Source: Nitrospirota bacterium (GTDB lineage: Bacteria; Nitrospirota; Thermodesulfovibrionia; Thermodesulfovibrionales; Dissulfurispiraceae). Taken from it: 51,452 bases of DNA. Position numbers and translations under genes: made by a program. The notes below the pieces were generated by a model. It searched no databases, was not told where the DNA came from, and saw only the letters and a list, made by a program, of their open reading frames with translations. Location: the NCBI GenBank assembly GCA_004321915.1, contig SCQE01000051.1, forward strand, positions 1 to 51,452, given 5' to 3'. Each line of letters opens with the position of its first letter. Position 1 is the stretch's first letter. Below, piece by piece: positions 47,297 through 51,452 of this stretch.

Positions 47297-47792
47297 TACT
47301 CTCCTCAAGGAATTTCCTGACCTTTTCGATCATTGCTATATCACTTATGTCCTGCCCGCGACCGCTATAAGTCTTCAGCCTGACAAGGTCATCAAGCGAT
47401 ACGATATAGATGTCTATACCTTTTGCCGATCTGATTGTCTTATGGTCATAGGCCTTGTCAAAATCAAGCGGATGTACAAGCACAATATCAACAACCTTAT
47501 AATTCTCTTTACTGTGATAGAAGCTAAACGCCTTAAGGTTTCTTTCCTCCGTCCACTCTTTAACGGTTTTAGGATTGGCCATTTCATCCGGATCAACCGG
47601 CAGTCTCGGAATATAACCGAGTTCTTTCAGAACAACATTTATCTTAAGAATATTGTCAGCATCTATGGCGATAACAATATCGAGATCCTGCGTTGACCTC
47701 GGAACCCCGTATAGGTTAACGGCCAACCCGCCAACAACCATGTATCGAATGTTGTTTTTGTAAAACTGCTCAAGCACATCAAAATAGAACAT
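47289..47792 (-). CDS. Nucleotidyltransferase (AbiEii/MNT-like)
   Basis: A 167-residue protein of the pol-beta nucleotidyltransferase superfamily. RYMVVGGLAVNLYGVPRST holds the GG motif and TQDLDIVIAID the metal-binding acidic pair. A third acidic residue is likely in KVVDIVLVHP. Proteins of this class act as toxins that modify tRNA or proteins (AbiEii, MNT). Coupled to the small downstream gene. Confidence 0.8.
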   Translation of the reverse strand: MFYFDVLEQFYKNNIRYMVVGGLAVNLYGVPRSTQDLDIVIAIDADNILKINVVLKELGYIPRLPVDPDEMANPKTVKEWTEERNLKAFSFYHSKENYKVVDIVLVHPLDFDKAYDHKTIRSAKGIDIYIVSLDDLVRLKTYSGRGQDISDIAMIEKVRKFLEESNG

Positions 47793-47834
47793 TGTCCCTA
47801 CCTATTCCCATACACCCCCTGCCTGCCACGGTGT

Positions 47835-48656
47835 TTATCTCTTGATCTGGTACTCGACCGTGGCCTCGGCCCAGTCGGCAGGGTCAAGCTGGTTGAGCCT
47901 TTTGACCAAGTCGCTTATCATTCCTGTGGACTTAGAGTCGTAAACCTTGAACAGCCCTTCCTGAAAACCTAGCGGCACAATCTCTTCCTTCTTCTTGGTG
48001 GCAATGATCTTTATCCTTTCGGATACAATAGGCCCCTTAAAGTCCGGAAGGAACATGGCCTTGAGCTTGATTTTGCTGCCTGCAGGCGGGAACTCGTAAC
48101 CTGTGCCCGGTCTCGCAACATGCTCACGGTCCTGTGAATTAGGAAATAAAAGAGTAACAGACCCGTCAGCAGCAACCGAAAAGATGTAAATAAAGCATTC
48201 GGTGTCAGCCTGATAAAATATCTTTACAGCTTCGCCTTCGTTTAAATCGGATTTCGAAAGAGAGAGCTTCAGGTTTATCGCCCCGCCCTTTTCAGGATAT
48301 ACAGGCTCCACAAGCGCCCTGATCGAAATCCTGTAAAGATTGCGGTCTTTGTCGTCCCAGCCCGATTTCTCTTTTATGGTTTCGGTCCTTTTTATTTTTC
48401 CTCTCACCGAAGCGTAAACAAGGTCTTCGGCAAGCTGACTGTTCGACACAAGCGTATGAGACCTGATGAAAACCCCGACCGCTTTTTCTACCGCCTTGTT
48501 CTGAGCGTCTTTCTTCGCCCGCCCCATTACCTCTTTGGGTGTGTCTATCTCGCTCATCGAGGCCTCACCTTCGGCCTCGACCCAAACCGGCTTTTCTGCG
48601 GCAAAAGCAGGATACGCAAACAGGAGAAAGCTTATTATGATCGCGAGTTTTTTCAT
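47835..48656 (-). CDS. Secreted DUF4384-domain protein
   Basis: A 273-residue exported protein (signal peptide ending AYPAFA). The first part (GEASMSEIDTPKEVMGRAKK, RGKIKRTETI) is like the LPP20/FlgT-N fold. The second part (~130-215) matches DUF4384: LKLSLSKSDLNEGEAVKIFY, CFIYIFSVAADGSVTLLFPN. DUF4384 often occurs with caspase-like or serine/threonine kinase proteins; here the caspase cluster is 12 kb away, so a link is only suggestive. Confidence 0.75.
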   Translation of the reverse strand: MKKLAIIISFLLFAYPAFAAEKPVWVEAEGEASMSEIDTPKEVMGRAKKDAQNKAVEKAVGVFIRSHTLVSNSQLAEDLVYASVRGKIKRTETIKEKSGWDDKDRNLYRISIRALVEPVYPEKGGAINLKLSLSKSDLNEGEAVKIFYQADTECFIYIFSVAADGSVTLLFPNSQDREHVARPGTGYEFPPAGSKIKLKAMFLPDFKGPIVSERIKIIATKKKEEIVPLGFQEGLFKVYDSKSTGMISDLVKRLNQLDPADWAEATVEYQIKR

Positions 48657-48762
48657 TTCGTTAATCTAAGTATAACGCAATTTCCATCCAATAGTCGCTT
48701 GTCTTATCCGGACGCGCTAAGGTATTTTATAAAACAATACAGCATTTTTTCGAGGTGATACT

Positions 48763-49884
48763 ATGGCCAAAGTGTATTTCGCATCAGCAAGGGTAAAAAA
48801 ATGGAAGTACGACGACAGCATGCCCGGCAAGCTCGAAAGACTTTTAAAAGAGTTCGACTTATCGAAATACCTTTCGCCCAGAGATTGGGTGGCGGTAAAG
48901 ACCCACTTCGGGTCCGAAGGCGCACACAGGATTGTAAGGCCGGTCTTTCTGAGAAAAGTGGTCGATGCTGTGCAAGCCGCAGACGCAAAGCCTTTTGTTA
49001 CGGACACCGTGAGAATAAAAGGCCTCGATTATCTCGAAGTTGCAAATCAAAACGGACTCAATCACCTGTCTGTCGGGGCCCCGGTAGTGCTTGCCGACGG
49101 ACTTTACGGCAACGACAATATTATGGTCGCTGCCAGCGATATACTCGGAGAAATAGCCGTAGCGTCCGTTATATACGATGTTCCTGCAATGGTCGTATGC
49201 TCTCACGTAAAAGGACACATTCAGGCCGGTTATGCCGGAGCTATAAAAAACATCGCTATGGGCGGAGTGAGCGCAAGACACAGACACTGCGGCTGGAAAT
49301 GCGGACGCGGCGGCATGCATGCGGTAGGCGAAGGCCAGATAGTCTGGGACGAAGAGAAATGCACGCTATGCCTGCAATGCGAAGAAATCTGCCCGCTCGA
49401 CTGCATTAAATTTGAAGACAGCAAATTCACCTACTCGGACGAAAACTGTTGGAGGTGCGGAAGATGCACAAGGGTCTGCCCCGAAGGCGGTATTTCTATG
49501 GCAGGAGACGATATAGCTTTCATGAGCTCTCTGGCTGAGGCGGCAAAAGCGGTACTCAGCACATTCAAAGAAAAAAAGGTGCTTTACATTAACTTTCTGA
49601 CAGAGATACAGCCTGAATGCGACTGCATGCCTGCCGCAGAAGTGCCTGTCATGCAGGATATAGGAATTATGATCTCGGACGACCTCGTATCGATAGAACA
49701 GGCGTCCATCGATATGCTCCTCAAGTCAAAACCCCTGCCGGCGTCCGCTGCCGAGGACGAAAAGATAAACGCAGGAGACGATGTGCTGTCAAAGCTCCAC
49801 AACAAACCGTACATGCTTCAGATAGACGAGGCTGTCAGGCTGGGGCTGGGCGAAAAAGAGTACGAACTGATACCCCTGAAATAA
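48763..49884 (+). CDS. DUF362 protein with two 4Fe-4S ferredoxin motifs
   Basis: A 373-residue protein. The DUF362 domain (~1-200; VAVKTHFGSEGAHRIVRP, VKGHIQAGYAGAIKNIAMG) is followed by two ferredoxin clusters, CTLCLQCEEICPLDC and CWRCGRCTRVCPEG, then a C-terminal part with DCMPAAEVPVMQDIGIMISD. Likely an iron-sulfur electron carrier or an oxidoreductase of unknown substrate. GAGGTGATACT precedes the ATG. Common in strict anaerobes. Confidence 0.9.
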   Translation: MAKVYFASARVKKWKYDDSMPGKLERLLKEFDLSKYLSPRDWVAVKTHFGSEGAHRIVRPVFLRKVVDAVQAADAKPFVTDTVRIKGLDYLEVANQNGLNHLSVGAPVVLADGLYGNDNIMVAASDILGEIAVASVIYDVPAMVVCSHVKGHIQAGYAGAIKNIAMGGVSARHRHCGWKCGRGGMHAVGEGQIVWDEEKCTLCLQCEEICPLDCIKFEDSKFTYSDENCWRCGRCTRVCPEGGISMAGDDIAFMSSLAEAAKAVLSTFKEKKVLYINFLTEIQPECDCMPAAEVPVMQDIGIMISDDLVSIEQASIDMLLKSKPLPASAAEDEKINAGDDVLSKLHNKPYMLQIDEAVRLGLGEKEYELIPLK

Positions 49885-49888
49885 AAGT

Positions 49889-49919
49889 AGCTGCTGCCCG
49901 TGGGAACTGGACAGCAGCT
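49889..49919 (+). terminator. Stem-loop behind the DUF362 gene
   Basis: AGCTGCTG (49889-49896) pairs with CAGCAGCT (49912-49919) across a 15-base loop, five bases after the stop codon. It is not followed by a T tract, so a Rho-independent terminator is doubtful; it may protect the 3' end. Confidence 0.35.
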
Positions 49920-50022
49920 TAGGGGAGGTAACGAGGCGCTTCTTGAAATATAATAACAGATATGCCCTTGCCTGTCAAGAGTAAAATTAGATAATATTAT
50001 AATTGTAATTTTAGAATCGTCA

Positions 50023-50038
50023 AAACGCAGCCCTGAAC
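50023..50038. repeat. 16-bp repeat shared with the 5' element
   Basis: AAACGCAGCCCTGAAC is identical to 432-447, inside the MITE-like element. The context around it (CAGAAAAAAATTCAGGCTTCTCTTAAG) differs from that element, so this is a fragment or an independent copy. Confidence 0.45.
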
Positions 50039-50072
50039 AGAAAAAAATTCAGGCTTCTCTTAAGTTATTTTT

Positions 50073-51233
50073 TCAGACCGCAAGAAAAGCGCACTTCAGG
50101 TATTCGGTCTCGGGCACCGACAATAAAATCGGATGGTCTTTAGACTGGGAGCGCATTTCAATAAGACGGGGCGTTCTATTTACTTCCTTTGCGGAATCTT
50201 TTAACACATCCAGAAACATCTGTTTTTCTATATGATACGAGCATGACGATGTGGCCAGAATCCCGCCGGGGTTTAACACGCCCATAGCGAGTTGATTAAG
50301 CACCCTGTAACCTTTCAACGCCTCTTTTATCTTCAACCTGCTCTTAACGAACGCGGGGGGATCAAGCACAATAAAGTCGTAACGGCTTCCCTTTTTGGCC
50401 TCGGCCTTCAAAAAATCAAACACATCCGACTCTGTGAAATCGCACCTGTCTTCTATGCCGTTAAGCTCAGCATTACGTTTGGCCATAGAAAGCGAAGAAG
50501 CTGAATCATCCACAAAATTTACCGTTGCGCCTGAAAGCGCAAGCTGAATGCCCCACCCGCCGGAATAGCAACAAAGATCCAGCCCATTGCCCCCCTTTAT
50601 CAGGTTTTTAAGAACAAGCCTGTTTTCACGCTGGTCCAGAAAAAACCCCGTCTTTTGGCCGTTAATGGGATCGACTTCAAAGGCGGCGCCGCCTTCGTGG
50701 ACCACAGGCAGAGTATCGATATTCCCTTTGACAACACTTTTATTCAGAGGCAGGCCTTCGAGGGTCCTTGACTGACTGTCGTTTCTCAACACTATCGCGG
50801 ATGGCTTGAACAACTCATCCAATACCTGCAATATCGACTCCGACTGTTTTTCGATGCCTGCGGTAAGAAACTGGACAGACAGGCACGATGCGTAACGGTC
50901 AACGATCAGTCCCGGAATAAAATCGCCTTCGCTGAAAACAATACGTCCTGAATCGGCTTCCGGCGAAAACCTCTGTCTGTATGCGACCGCGGCTTGGATC
51001 CTGCTGCGGAAAAATCCGGCGTCGATCTCTTCCCTGTTTTTCGTTAAAAGCCTTATCGAAATAAGAGAGTTCGGATTAACATAACCGATACCGATAAAGC
51101 CTTCCTTGCGGCCGTAAACCTCGATAAGGCTTCCGGGCTCGTAGTTCTTGGGGCTCGATTCAAGCTCGTTCGAGAAAATCCATAAATGCCCTGCATTTAT
51201 CCTGCTGGTTCTTTTTAAATTGATTTTTTCCAT
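50073..51233 (-). CDS. rlmI: Class I rRNA methyltransferase of the RlmI family
   Basis: A 386-residue protein with an N-terminal PUA domain (INAGHLWIFSNELESSP, PGSLIEVYGRKEGFIGIGYV), a central domain and a SAM-binding Rossmann domain (GLDLCCYSGGWGIQLALSGA, FIVLDPPAFVKSR, TSSCSYHIEK). RlmI makes 5-methylcytosine in 23S rRNA. The residues LDPPAF and SSCS fit the catalytic loop. Normal length for the family. Confidence 0.9.
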   Translation of the reverse strand: MEKINLKRTSRINAGHLWIFSNELESSPKNYEPGSLIEVYGRKEGFIGIGYVNPNSLISIRLLTKNREEIDAGFFRSRIQAAVAYRQRFSPEADSGRIVFSEGDFIPGLIVDRYASCLSVQFLTAGIEKQSESILQVLDELFKPSAIVLRNDSQSRTLEGLPLNKSVVKGNIDTLPVVHEGGAAFEVDPINGQKTGFFLDQRENRLVLKNLIKGGNGLDLCCYSGGWGIQLALSGATVNFVDDSASSLSMAKRNAELNGIEDRCDFTESDVFDFLKAEAKKGSRYDFIVLDPPAFVKSRLKIKEALKGYRVLNQLAMGVLNPGGILATSSCSYHIEKQMFLDVLKDSAKEVNRTPRLIEMRSQSKDHPILLSVPETEYLKCAFLAV

Positions 51234-51261
51234 AAGAGATTCTAAACGCCGCTGATGGATA

Positions 51262-51289
51262 AGTCAAATAAAGCCGCTTCGGTCGCGGC
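51262..51289 (-). terminator. Rho-independent terminator between intron and rlmI
   Basis: On the minus strand GCCGC-gaccgaa-GCGGC (51289-51273) is followed by TTTATTTGACTT. It lies just downstream of the group II intron end and about 30 bases before the rlmI start, so it would stop transcripts entering from the right. Confidence 0.55.
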
Positions 51290-51336
51290 GAAAACCTTTA
51301 ATTAGAGTCTGTCCATAAACTCTGTTCTTTTGTCTG

Positions 51337-51452
51337 ATAGGGGGTAGGAAAGGCTTTCGCCTCCCCTCCCTCCGAACCGTACAGGCGGATTTCCCGCATA
51401 CGGCTCTCCCGTCAGTGGTTTCCTCATCGGGATTGACGAGCCTGAGCATGGG
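51337..51452 (-). mobile_element. 3' end of a group II intron (domains V and VI), truncated by the window
   Basis: On the minus strand the catalytic domain V hairpin is unmistakable: GAGCCGTATGCGGG, loop AAAT, CCGCCTGTACGGTTC (51406-51374), 33-34 bases with the AGC-type triad region. Domain VI follows (GGGGAGGCGAAAGCCTTTCC...) and the intron should end CCCCCTAT at about 51337, matching the usual 3' AY. The intron-encoded reverse transcriptase and the 5' half lie beyond base 51452. Confidence 0.85.

Overview
The window reads as chromosome of a Gram-negative anaerobe or microaerophile. Outer-membrane-type lipoproteins with lipoboxes, an AddAB-like nuclease with an Fe-S cysteine set, a NifU/NifS pair, a UbiA/MqnP-like prenyltransferase next to an MTA-deaminase-family enzyme (the kind of set found in futalosine menaquinone pathways) and a DUF362 ferredoxin-like protein fit Nitrospirota or a neighbouring deltaproteobacterial lineage. 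I cannot fix the taxon from sequence alone. Most genes lie on the minus strand.

Layout. 1-486: non-coding, with a REP-like hairpin and a 177-bp MITE-like inverted-repeat element. 487-5860: hflX, a ChaN/PDZ protein, a spermidine-synthase-like methyltransferase fold protein and a Kua/CarF-type lipid desaturase. 5890-8238: katG, apparently dropped onto the 3' end of another reading frame. 8274-16200: an accessory island of short minus-strand genes, most followed by an integron attC-like site. It carries three type II toxin-antitoxin modules (a broken brnT with its antitoxin, higBA, and a RelE-type toxin with an excisionase-like antitoxin), orphan genes, a PAS-PAS-GGDEF-EAL protein with a partner sensor, and a bacteriohemerythrin. 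No integrase is in the window, so it resembles a cluster of attC sites lacking an integron integrase. 16293-23992: a housekeeping run (nifS, nifU, phosphohexomutase, membrane protein, MTA/SAH-type deaminase, apt, MTA phosphorylase, UbiA-like).

24008-35325 is the most unusual part: six caspase-like (peptidase C14) lipoproteins in one direction, each with an intact His/Cys dyad and a different N-terminal sensor (ankyrin+TPR+PDZ, ankyrin, ankyrin+coiled coil, LecA-like lectin fold, tandem CARDB-like repeats, and an unknown helical domain). They fall into two sequence clades that occur in A/B pairs and are often translationally coupled. Two members of clade B have an EF-hand calcium loop after the protease core; all three members of clade A share a SHOCT-like tail. 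A vapBC module sits between the pairs. I infer an envelope-anchored, calcium-responsive proteolytic signalling set.

35470-51233: bioB, a DedA/TVP38-type membrane protein, a slipin, a SprA-like putative metalloprotease, an addB-patatin-TPR lipoprotein-addA operon, hpt, a DRE-TIM aldolase, a nucleotidyltransferase/small-protein pair, a DUF4384 secreted protein, a DUF362 ferredoxin protein and rlmI. The right edge (51337-51452) is the 3' end (domains V and VI) of a group II intron whose body lies outside the window.
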